A DNA stretch of 8,977 nt from Sphingomonas sp. (GTDB taxonomy: Bacteria > Pseudomonadota > Alphaproteobacteria > Sphingomonadales > Sphingomonadaceae), in contig JAFBAM010000060.1 of the NCBI GenBank assembly GCA_019247755.1, positions 1 through 8,977 of the forward strand, written 5' to 3'. A program made the position numbers and the translations under genes. Shown piece by piece: positions 1 through 5,279 of the stretch. The notes under the pieces were generated by a model, which did no database searches, was not told where the DNA came from, and was given only the letters and a program-made list of their open reading frames with translations. Each line of letters begins with the position of its first letter. Position 1 is the first letter of the stretch.

Positions 1-118
1 GTCTGTTTGTGTCCTGAGACCGTTCGTAGATCAATCGAAGGCGTACCGCTCCTCGTAGAAAGCAATGCTGAAGGGGCCGCCATCTCCCGTCATGAACGAA
101 TGAGAAGGGGACGACGTG

Positions 119-2035
119 ATGGTATCGCGTTTGCGCATTGCGGCAGCTGCGCTTGTTTGCATTCCAGCACTGAGTCATGCGCAGTCACGTTCCGACGAGA
201 ATGCCGTCACCCAGGCCGAGGATGCATTCGGCTTCAGTGTGGGCCGCGAGAGCCTCGGCATCTACAATGCGGGAAACGCCCGCGGTTTCTCACCCGCGGC
301 CGCTGGGAACCTCCGCATCGACGGGCTCTATTTCGACCAGATGTGGGGCCTTTCGAGCACCTTGCTTGACTCTACCAGCATCAAGGTAGGCCTGTCCGCA
401 CAGGGCTATCCGTTCGCGGCGCCGAGCGGGATCGTCGACCAGACGCTGCGCGCGCCCGGCGACAAGGCCGGTGCGTCGGTCGTTGCCAACTGGGATAGCT
501 GGGGAAGCTACGGGCTCGAGATCGACGGCACCGTCCCGATCGGCCCGACGTTCAGCCTCGGCTACGGGATCAACGGCTCTCACGTCGGCTTCCCTGACGG
601 GACGACAAACTGGAACCATACCGAGAGCCTGATCGCGCGCTGGCGACCAGTGAAGGGCGTGGAGATCATGCCCTTCTGGACGCTCAACAACGATTATGAC
701 GACGAGGCCGGGACCTTCTACATCCCTGCCGGCCCGTTCCTGCCCAAGCTTCCCAGGAACGACACCAACGAAGGCGCCGGGTGGGCGGACTTCCGATACA
801 AGGGCTTGAACACCGGCGTCCTCGCTTCGGGCCGGCTCGCGCAAAACTGGCTGCTTCGCCTTGGCGCTTTCCACTCGGTGTGGGACGTGAAGCATAGCTG
901 GACGAACCTGTTGCTCGACGAGCAGCCGGACGGAAGCGGTGAGCGCGTCTTGTTCGCCGATCCACCCAATCGCTCTGCATCGAACAGCGGCGAGCTGAGG
1001 CTGACCCACAGCATCCCGGACGGGCCGCGGCTGCATGTCTTCCACCTGAGCGCGCGCTATCGCGATGCGCACCGAGAATTCGGCGGGTCGGATTTCGTCG
1101 ATTTCGGACCGGGCCGCATCGGGGTGAAAGTCACCAACCCCGAGCCCGCCTCATTCAACTTCAGCGAGGTCAGCCGCGACCATGTGAAGCAGACCACCGT
1201 CGGGCTCGCTTATGACGGGCGCTGGAAGGATGTCGGGGAGATCAGCTTTGGAATCTCGAAGGCAAACTTCCGCAAGGAAACCGAAGTGCCGGGCGATCCG
1301 ACCGCGGTCACAAAGTCCAATCCGTGGCTCTACAATGCCACCGCCGCGATAAACCTCAGCAAGTCGATCATCGTCTACGGAGGCTATGCGCGCGGTCTCG
1401 AAGAAAGCGGCGTGGCGCCCGACAACGCCGCCAATCGCAAGGCGCCGCTGCCCGTCATTCTTACCGAGCAGAAGGATGCCGGAATCCGCTTCAACCTGGG
1501 CAAGGGCCTAAAGGCGGTCGCCGGCGTGTTCGATCTGAGCCGACCCTATTTCAGCTTCGATTCCGCCAATGTTTACAAGCAGGTGGGCACGGTTCGGAGC
1601 CGCGGGGTCGAATTCTCGGTCTCGGGAAACCTTACTCCGAATCTCAATATCGTTGCCGGCGGCATGTTCCTCGATCCCAGGGTCACCGCAGATGCCGCCG
1701 CGACCAACGTCGGCTCCAAGCCGGTCGGCCTCCCGACGCATCTCGTCATCCTCAATGGCAACTGGAAGACGCCGGTCGAAGGACTGGAGCTAGATGCGGG
1801 CATCGTGCATCGGGGCCGGACGCCGTCGACGACCGACAATCTCGTGTTCGTCCCCGCGCGCGCTCGCGTCGACTTCGGCACCCATTATCGCTTCAAGATC
1901 GCGAAGCGCAGCGCGACCTTCCGGCTGCAAATGGTCAACTTGTTCAACAATCGCGGGTGGGGAATTGCCGGCTCGGGAGTCTACAACTCGAACCCCGGAC
2001 GCTACGTGCAGGGCTATCTGACGGTCGATTTCTAG
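119..2035 (+). CDS. TonB-dependent outer-membrane receptor
   Basis: This 638-residue protein should be an outer-membrane beta-barrel that imports a ligand, probably a ferric siderophore or another scarce nutrient, using TonB energy; the ligand cannot be read from sequence. It has a signal peptide (residues 1-21, basic start, hydrophobic core, likely cleavage after SHA). A plug-like part follows (about 30-110) with the motifs RGFSP and GLYFDQ. The rest is rich in alternating aromatic and polar strands, with VNLFNNRGWG near the end and a C-terminal Phe, as expected for barrel assembly. The plug is short and I see no convincing TonB box. ATG at 119 is preferred to GTG at 116 because the GAAGGGG Shine-Dalgarno then sits 8 nt away. 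The stop overlaps the convergent pth stop by 4 bases. No promoter or Fur box was recognised upstream. Family assignment is secure; substrate is unknown. Confidence 0.9.
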   Translation: MVSRLRIAAAALVCIPALSHAQSRSDENAVTQAEDAFGFSVGRESLGIYNAGNARGFSPAAAGNLRIDGLYFDQMWGLSSTLLDSTSIKVGLSAQGYPFAAPSGIVDQTLRAPGDKAGASVVANWDSWGSYGLEIDGTVPIGPTFSLGYGINGSHVGFPDGTTNWNHTESLIARWRPVKGVEIMPFWTLNNDYDDEAGTFYIPAGPFLPKLPRNDTNEGAGWADFRYKGLNTGVLASGRLAQNWLLRLGAFHSVWDVKHSWTNLLLDEQPDGSGERVLFADPPNRSASNSGELRLTHSIPDGPRLHVFHLSARYRDAHREFGGSDFVDFGPGRIGVKVTNPEPASFNFSEVSRDHVKQTTVGLAYDGRWKDVGEISFGISKANFRKETEVPGDPTAVTKSNPWLYNATAAINLSKSIIVYGGYARGLEESGVAPDNAANRKAPLPVILTEQKDAGIRFNLGKGLKAVAGVFDLSRPYFSFDSANVYKQVGTVRSRGVEFSVSGNLTPNLNIVAGGMFLDPRVTADAAATNVGSKPVGLPTHLVILNGNWKTPVEGLELDAGIVHRGRTPSTTDNLVFVPARARVDFGTHYRFKIAKRSATFRLQMVNLFNNRGWGIAGSGVYNSNPGRYVQGYLTVDF

Positions 2036-2613
2036 ACTTCGCCGTTCATCCGCAGCGCGACGTCGCTCATGAAGCGAGCATCGTCCCCATCGGCCAGCCA
2101 GTCCGCCTCGCTGGCGATCGCGGCGAGCATATCCGACAGCGGCTCCCGCTCGGCCTTCGAATAATTACCGAGCACATGCGGGGTGACGAGGTCCTTCCGG
2201 CCTGGGCCCGGATGACCGATGCCGATGCGGACGCGGCGGAAGTCGGGTCCGAGGCTGGCGTCGATGGATCGAAGGCCGTTGTGGCCCGCAGTGCCGCCGC
2301 CGACCTTCACCTTCACCTTGAACGGTGCAAGGTCGAGCTCGTCGTGGAAGACGGTCAGCGCGTCCATGTCGAGCTTGTAGAATCTCAGCGCCTGCTGAAC
2401 GGCATCGCCGCTGTCGTTCATGAAGGTCTGGGGTTTCAGCAACAGCACCCGCTGCCGTCCGATCCGGCCTTCGGCGATCAGGCTTCGAAACTTCTTCGAC
2501 CACGGTCCGAAGTCGTGAACCTCGGCGAGGACGTCGGCCGCCATGAACCCGACATTGTGCCGGTGGAGCGCATATTTCGCGCCCGGATTACCGAGGCCAA
2601 CCCAAATTTGCAT
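2032..2613 (-). CDS. pth: Peptidyl-tRNA hydrolase
   Basis: The 193-residue protein is the cytoplasmic enzyme that cleaves the ester bond of peptidyl-tRNAs released from stalled ribosomes, recycling tRNA. It starts with the family signature GLGNPG (residues 6-11) followed by RHNVGF. The residues matching the E. coli active site are all present: Asn9 (Asn10), His19 (His20, catalytic), Asn66 in QTFMND (Asn68), Asp91 in FHDELD (Asp93) and Asn112 in GHNGLRS (Asn114). Length is normal for bacterial Pth. It lies 112 nt downstream of rplY on the same strand, a common pairing in Proteobacteria, and is probably co-transcribed from the rplY promoter. A GGGGAGGGG Shine-Dalgarno lies 5 nt before the ATG, inside a G/C hairpin that could mask it. 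The gene ends convergently with the receptor gene. Confidence 0.98.
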   Translation of the reverse strand: MQIWVGLGNPGAKYALHRHNVGFMAADVLAEVHDFGPWSKKFRSLIAEGRIGRQRVLLLKPQTFMNDSGDAVQQALRFYKLDMDALTVFHDELDLAPFKVKVKVGGGTAGHNGLRSIDASLGPDFRRVRIGIGHPGPGRKDLVTPHVLGNYSKAEREPLSDMLAAIASEADWLADGDDARFMSDVALRMNGEV

Positions 2614-2618
2614 TCATT

Positions 2619-2715
2619 CCCCTCCCCTTGAGGGGAAGGGGCAGGGGGTGGGGCCTGTCAAGCGCAGAGTCCCACGAAACCCCACCCCTCGATCCCCTCC
2701 CCTGAAGGAGAGGGG
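2619..2715. repeat. Intergenic G/C-block hairpin element between rplY and pth
   Basis: This 97-bp stretch is built of alternating C-blocks and G-blocks that fold into three stems. The first pairs CCCC-T-CCCC (2619-2627) with GGGG-AA-GGGG (2632-2641). The second is a perfect 9-bp stem pairing GGGGTGGGG (2645-2653) with CCCCACCCC (2680-2688). The third pairs CCCCTCC (2694-2700) with GGAGAGGGG (2707-2715) with one bulge. The layout resembles REP-like dispersed intergenic elements that I recall from sphingomonad genomes, but only one copy is in this window, so repeat status is inferred. In the rplY-pth transcript it would form strong RNA hairpins and includes the pth ribosome binding site. Confidence 0.6.
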
Positions 2716-2725
2716 AAGCCAAGGC

Positions 2726-3403
2726 TTATTCGCCTTCGCTCTCTCCACCTTCGGCAGCGGCTTCGCCCTCTGCGCCTTCGCCTTCGACGGTCGGGACCTC
2801 GCCGGCGGCCGCGGTCTCTTCCTCTTCGGACTTCATCGCCGACGGAGCGACGATGGTGGCGACGGTGAAGTCTTCGTCGGTGTTCGCCGGGACGACGCCG
2901 TCCGGCAGCTTCACCTGGCTGATGTGGACCGAATCGCCGATCTCGAGGCCGTCGAGCGGCACGTGGATCTCGTTCGGGATGTGCGCCGCGTCGCAGACGA
3001 TCTCGAGCTCGTGGACGACGACGTTGAGCACGCCGCCGCGCTTCAGGCCCGGTGACGCATCTTCGTTATCGAAACGCATCGGGATGGCGACGTGCACCTT
3101 GGTGTGCTCGCCGATCCGCAGGAAATCGACGTGGATCGGCCGGCTCGACACCGGGTGGAAGTCCACCGCCTTCGGCAGGGTGCGGTGAGGCTTGCCCTGA
3201 TAGTCGATCATCACGACCGAGTTCATGAAGTGGCCCGTCGAAAGCATTTTCGACAGCAGCTTCTCCTCGACGTGGATCGAGAGGGGCTCTTTCTTTTCGC
3301 CGTAAACCACGGCGGGGACCCGGCCTTCGCGGCGCAGTGCACGGGAGGCTCCCTTGCCAGCCCGGTCGCGCGCTTCGGCGGGCAGCGTCAGCTGATCGCT
3401 CAT
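2726..3403 (-). CDS. rplY: 50S ribosomal protein L25, long CTC/TL5 form
   Basis: The 225-residue product is L25, which binds 5S rRNA in the central protuberance of the large subunit. The N-terminal L25 domain (about residues 5-95) has the typical RALRREGRVPAVVYG segment and the later VDFLRI. A second beta domain of the TL5/CTC type follows (about 100-190, with LNVVVHELEI and VPANTDEDF). The last 35 or so residues are a low-complexity acidic Glu/Gly/Ala tail, usual in alphaproteobacterial L25. The length fits the two-domain form, not the short E. coli form. The ATG is preceded by a GGAG Shine-Dalgarno at 8 nt and about 60 nt of untranslated leader from a good promoter. It is the first gene of a probable rplY-pth operon. 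Confidence 0.97.
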   Translation of the reverse strand: MSDQLTLPAEARDRAGKGASRALRREGRVPAVVYGEKKEPLSIHVEEKLLSKMLSTGHFMNSVVMIDYQGKPHRTLPKAVDFHPVSSRPIHVDFLRIGEHTKVHVAIPMRFDNEDASPGLKRGGVLNVVVHELEIVCDAAHIPNEIHVPLDGLEIGDSVHISQVKLPDGVVPANTDEDFTVATIVAPSAMKSEEEETAAAGEVPTVEGEGAEGEAAAEGGESEGE

Positions 3404-3469
3404 TTGCTATGCTCCGTTTGCTAAATTACCCGCCACGCCTCCAGGGATGACCATGGTCGGGAGCGCGCG

Positions 3470-3498
3470 CCTATAAGGGAGAGGCCCGTAATTCGCAA
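3470..3498 (-). promoter_or_regulatory. Predicted housekeeping sigma promoter of rplY-pth
   Basis: On the minus strand a -35 box TTGCGA (3493-3498) and a -10 box TATAGG (3470-3475) are separated by exactly 17 bp. This is a good match to a housekeeping sigma promoter. Transcription would start near 3463, giving an rplY leader of about 60 nt. It is the best-formed promoter in the window. Confidence 0.6.
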
Positions 3499-3535
3499 CT
3501 CGTCTTTGCAGGGAGCCGGAGGGATCGGAACCGCT

Positions 3536-3557
3536 CTTCCTCCACTTCCTCCACTTC
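3536..3557. repeat. Short 9-bp tandem repeat
   Basis: CTTCCTCCA occurs twice head to tail (3536-3544 and 3545-3553), followed by a partial third unit CTTC. It lies upstream of the rplY promoter in non-coding DNA. No function is apparent. Confidence 0.5.
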
Positions 3558-3624
3558 GTTGGATTCGGGCGCGCGTCAGCGGAGGTACGCAAGCATAAGG
3601 GACGGCCTGTAGGAAAGCGCTAAT

Positions 3625-3648
3625 GTCAGTTTTCGACCCATTGCTGCC
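3625..3648 (+). repeat. Intergenic motif, copy 1 of 3
   Basis: A 24-bp motif with the core TTTTC-N-ACCCATT, flanked by CAG on the left and CTG on the right so that its ends are weakly inverted. It differs from copy 3 at only three positions. It lies about 27 bp before the start of the small membrane-protein frame. Similar motifs are, from recall, common between genes in sphingomonads. Confidence 0.6.
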
Positions 3649-3675
3649 GCAAATAGCCTGTGCGACTTCAGAACG

Positions 3676-3855
3676 GTGACCCGGAGACAAAACGCATTAC
3701 GAGTGCTCATCTGCGTACTGGTCGCCTTTGCGGTCTCCACAGTTATCGGTCTGGTGAGCCACCCATACGTCGGGGTCCTGGCATGGCTTTTGGCCGGCGT
3801 CGCTCTACCGCTGTCCTACGAGGGTGCAAAGTTGCTAGCGTTCCGCGGTCGCTAA
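3676..3855 (+). CDS. Possible small two-helix membrane protein
   Basis: A 59-codon frame opens at GTG 3676 and ends at TAA 3853-3855. The product starts with a basic segment (TRRQNALR), followed by a hydrophobic stretch (about residues 9-27, LICVLVAF...), a short polar turn SHPY, a second hydrophobic stretch (about 32-47, GVLAWLLAGVALPL) and a basic tail ending FRGR. This is the pattern of a small inner-membrane hairpin protein with both ends in the cytoplasm. I recognise no family. Weak points are the GTG start, the absence of a clear Shine-Dalgarno and modest third-position GC bias. In favour, it fits exactly between copies 1 and 2 of the intergenic motif, copy 2 beginning right after the stop, and an overlapping 81-residue frame at 3660-3905 reads as Arg-rich nonsense. 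Confidence 0.4.
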   Translation: MTRRQNALRVLICVLVAFAVSTVIGLVSHPYVGVLAWLLAGVALPLSYEGAKLLAFRGR

Positions 3856-3856
3856 C

Positions 3857-3880
3857 GGCAGTTTTCCACCCATTTCAGAC
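3857..3880 (+). repeat. Intergenic motif, copy 2 of 3
   Basis: The most diverged copy. It keeps CAGTTTTCCACCCATT (3859-3874) and then ends TCAG in place of CTGCC. It begins one base after the stop codon of the small membrane-protein frame. Confidence 0.55.
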
Positions 3881-3999
3881 GTTCGATGTGAGCGCCGCAC
3901 GTTGACGTTTCGACGACAGACTGACACATGGCGCGCGTCATGAGTAACTGCTCGATCCGCTTCTATTACCGCCTCGTCATCTGACGGGGTGTTTTCGCG

Positions 4000-4019
4000 C
4001 GCCCCGCATATATGGGGCG
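4000..4019. other. Perfect 6-bp inverted repeat
   Basis: CGCCCC (4000-4005) pairs with GGGGCG (4014-4019) around the 8-nt loop GCATATAT. No T-tract follows on either strand, so it is not a typical intrinsic terminator. It may be a hairpin or a dyad binding site upstream of the tRNA gene. Confidence 0.4.
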
Positions 4020-4084
4020 ACCTGAGCAGCTAGACTTCAATCTAAACTGATCTTGCCCGTCCCATCAGGCCAGCGATCCGCGTT

Positions 4085-4169
4085 GGGAGGGTAAAGCCGG
4101 TAGTTCCGGCAGCCGGACTGTAAATCCGGTCCTTCACGGGGAGTGGAGCGTAACCACACCCTCCCACCA
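4085..4169 (+). tRNA. tRNA-Tyr(GUA)-like gene with non-canonical D- and T-loops
   Basis: The 85-nt gene has a perfect 7-bp acceptor stem, GGGAGGG (4085-4091) with CCCTCCC (4159-4165), then discriminator A and encoded CCA (4167-4169). The anticodon arm is a perfect 5-bp stem, CCGGA/TCCGG, around the loop CTGTAAA (4118-4124), the usual tyrosine loop with anticodon GTA. A variable region of about 13 nt and the total length fit a class II tyrosine tRNA. Positions 8 and 9 are T and A. Two arms are odd. The D-arm can pair GCCGG with CCGGC around a 5-nt TAGTT loop without the conserved GG. The T-arm has a 4-bp stem (GTGG/CCAC) and the loop AGCGTAA in place of TTCRANY, keeping C56 and G57 only. It may be a specialised or non-translational tRNA, or a decaying copy; intact stems argue against simple decay. 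Standard annotation could miss it. Confidence 0.62.
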
Positions 4170-4184
4170 TCGGCAGAGCGTTGA

Positions 4185-4208
4185 GTCCGTTTTCCACCCA
4201 TTACTGCC
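4185..4208 (+). repeat. Intergenic motif, copy 3 of 3
   Basis: A 24-bp copy with the core TTTTCCACCCATT, ending CTGCC, matching copy 1 at 21 of 24 positions. It starts 15 bp after the tRNA CCA end. Upstream GGCAG (4172-4176) could pair with CTGCC (4204-4208), which might help define the tRNA transcript end. Confidence 0.6.
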
Positions 4209-4215
4209 ACTCGAG

Positions 4216-4235
4216 TGCTCAGACGCCACTGAGCA
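4216..4235. terminator. Hairpin downstream of the first TraB/GumN gene
   Basis: TGCTCAG (4216-4222) pairs perfectly with CTGAGCA (4229-4235) around a 6-nt loop. It lies about 20 nt past the stop of the minus-strand gene ending at 4255 and 47 nt past the tRNA end. It could end transcription from either side, but no T-run follows on either strand, so the terminator call is weak. Confidence 0.3.
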
Positions 4236-4254
4236 TCGCAATCAAGGCCAGCGC

Positions 4255-5052
4255 TCAGTCGACGCGTCGTGACGCAATGCCACGTTCGGCGAGGCGCACG
4301 AGCAGGCTGTCAGGCCCCGCAAGATGGCCCGCGCCGACGGCAACGAAGACGGTGCCGGGCGTCTGCATCCGTGCCCTGATCCAGTCCGCCCAGCGGTCAT
4401 TCCGCTCGGTGAACATCATCCGGTAGGTGTCGGGGGCGGCGGTCTTCAACTGGCCGAGCATGTGGACGAAGACGCCCTGGTCGCCGCGTTTCCACGCCGA
4501 CTGCATCTCGGACATCGCCTTCGACAGGCCCTGCATCGCGTTTGCCGGGGCCGGCTGCCCGGCCTGTGCGCGGGGTGCCGCGGCAGGCGTCGCCGGCATC
4601 TTGTTGAACATGTCGAGCTGGAGCTGGAGCGTCTCCAACCCCTCGACGGGCTTGCCTTCAGCCTCGGCGAGATGGCGGAGCACCATGTCGGCGCCATTGT
4701 CGACCTGCATGCCCTGCGCCCGGCCCGCGCCAATCGCCATCCGTGCAGTCGCCAGGAAGGACGCCGATGGGGTCACCGACGGCCCCCGGAAGCCCGGGGT
4801 CGCCTGGATCGGCTGGGGTCCTTCGGGAATGACGGTTTCCAGCACCAGCTCGCCCGATTGCTCGAAGGCGTCGCGAACCTGCGCGTTCAACCATTGCGAA
4901 TGGCCGTCGAGCGCATGGAACGTGCCGAAAATGTAGATGGTCGTGTCGGCGTCCCGCACGGCGAACATCGCGGGCTGATCGGCCGGCGGAGGCGGAGGCG
5001 CGCCCGTCGGGGTTGCGGCGGCCAGCGCGGCAGCGACGAACATACTCACCAT
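4255..5052 (-). CDS. TraB/GumN family protein, secreted, shortened form
   Basis: This 265-residue protein belongs to the TraB/GumN family, related to the PrgY/Tiki proteins that are proposed to be metal-dependent hydrolases; its substrate is unknown. The hallmarks are present: GTFH (residues 43-46) after the DTTIYIF strand, ELVLET with Glu72, GLETLQLQLDMF (138-149), ERNDRWADWI (216-225) and VAVGAGH (237-243). The paired GxxH motifs and the glutamate are the proposed metal-binding set. A hydrophobic start (MVSMFVAAALAAA) suggests export to the periplasm, followed by a Pro-rich linker. It is shorter than the family norm of about 300: the segment between Glu72 and the GLET motif is reduced and an Ala/Pro-rich insertion lies at 153-171. 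The ATG has GGAGG at 7 nt. It follows a paralogue on the same strand after 227 nt. Confidence 0.9.
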   Translation of the reverse strand: MVSMFVAAALAAATPTGAPPPPPADQPAMFAVRDADTTIYIFGTFHALDGHSQWLNAQVRDAFEQSGELVLETVIPEGPQPIQATPGFRGPSVTPSASFLATARMAIGAGRAQGMQVDNGADMVLRHLAEAEGKPVEGLETLQLQLDMFNKMPATPAAAPRAQAGQPAPANAMQGLSKAMSEMQSAWKRGDQGVFVHMLGQLKTAAPDTYRMMFTERNDRWADWIRARMQTPGTVFVAVGAGHLAGPDSLLVRLAERGIASRRVD

Positions 5053-5075
5053 CCATCACCCTCCCGAGGCGAATG

Positions 5076-5149
5076 GTGCTGGGTTGCTTGTTTGCGCGAA
5101 GGCCTTCGGGCTTATCGCCCGTGGCGGACCCCCATCCGCCAGCCAGCAC
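5076..5149 (-). ncRNA. Candidate structured 5' leader of the first TraB/GumN gene
   Basis: Read on the minus strand, 74 nt ending 23 nt before the gene start can form a closed junction. GTGCTGG (5143-5149) pairs with CCAGCAC (5076-5082) over 7 bp, enclosing GGCGGA/TCCGCC (5135-5140 with 5123-5128; 6 bp) and CGGGC/GCCCG (5117-5121 with 5107-5111; 5 bp, loop GATAA). A single-stranded A-rich part (CGCAAACAAGC) follows. All three helices are perfect. I do not recognise a known riboswitch or sRNA family. It may be a regulatory leader, or a dispersed palindromic element, or chance in GC-rich DNA. Confidence 0.3.
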
Positions 5150-5263
5150 GCGCATCAGACCCCCCAGCCCGATACAATGGCGATGATGGTCACCAACTGA
5201 TTAAGAAATGTCTAGCGAAATCCCGTAAAAGGTGAACATTTATCGGTGGATAGCGGTCGTAAG

Positions 5264-5279
5264 CGTCGGTCCGCCGACG
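5264..5279 (-). terminator. Hairpin just after the second TraB/GumN gene
   Basis: CGTCGG (5264-5269) and CCGACG (5274-5279) form a perfect 6-bp stem with a 4-nt loop, touching the stop codon of the minus-strand gene that ends at 5280. No T-run follows, so it is at best a weak or factor-dependent terminator; read-through into the next TraB/GumN gene is possible. Confidence 0.3.

Larger units (their letters stand above)
3856..4084. other. Non-coding stretch ahead of the tRNA-like gene
   Basis: No convincing gene is present. The stretch holds motif copy 2, an 18-codon frame at 3928-3984 lacking a Shine-Dalgarno, and three G/C blocks that can form two mutually exclusive stems (3985-3989 with 4002-4006, or 4000-4005 with 4014-4019). 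I found no convincing promoter for the tRNA, although one should lie here. Base composition is more AT-rich than the flanking genes. Confidence 0.5.

Noticed and set aside
1..118. Possible tail of an upstream gene: plus-strand frame ending at a TAG at 56-58, or minus-strand frame 138-31 ending with an aromatic-rich segment (FSIAFYEERYAF)
   Set aside because: Both are too short to assign and have no clear start or family. The minus-strand frame overlaps the start of the receptor gene. Sequence left of the window would be needed.
290..1072. 260-codon minus-strand frame opposite the receptor gene
   Set aside because: It is a shadow of the receptor coding frame and shows no recognisable domain.
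1324..2631. 435-codon plus-strand frame overlapping the receptor 3' half and the whole of pth antisense
   Set aside because: It overlaps two well-supported genes in other frames, and its product is Arg/Gln/Gly-rich low-complexity sequence with no family resemblance.
3660..3905. 81-codon plus-strand frame across the small membrane-protein region
   Set aside because: The product is Arg-rich without domain features and runs through motif copy 2; the GTG 3676 frame gives a more coherent protein.
4085..4169. tmRNA or T-box interpretation of the tRNA-like region
   Set aside because: A standard anticodon arm with GTA and class II length fit a tRNA; there is no tag-coding part, and no downstream gene whose leader it could be on this strand.
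5053..5155. Minus-strand frame from ATG 5155 running through the leader into the first TraB/GumN gene out of frame
   Set aside because: The downstream part is a shadow of the TraB/GumN gene; the upstream part coincides with the leader helices, and no ribosome binding site supports the start.
4324..5235. 303-codon plus-strand frame opposite the first TraB/GumN gene
   Set aside because: It is antisense to a gene with clear family motifs; the composition is typical of a shadow frame in GC-rich DNA.
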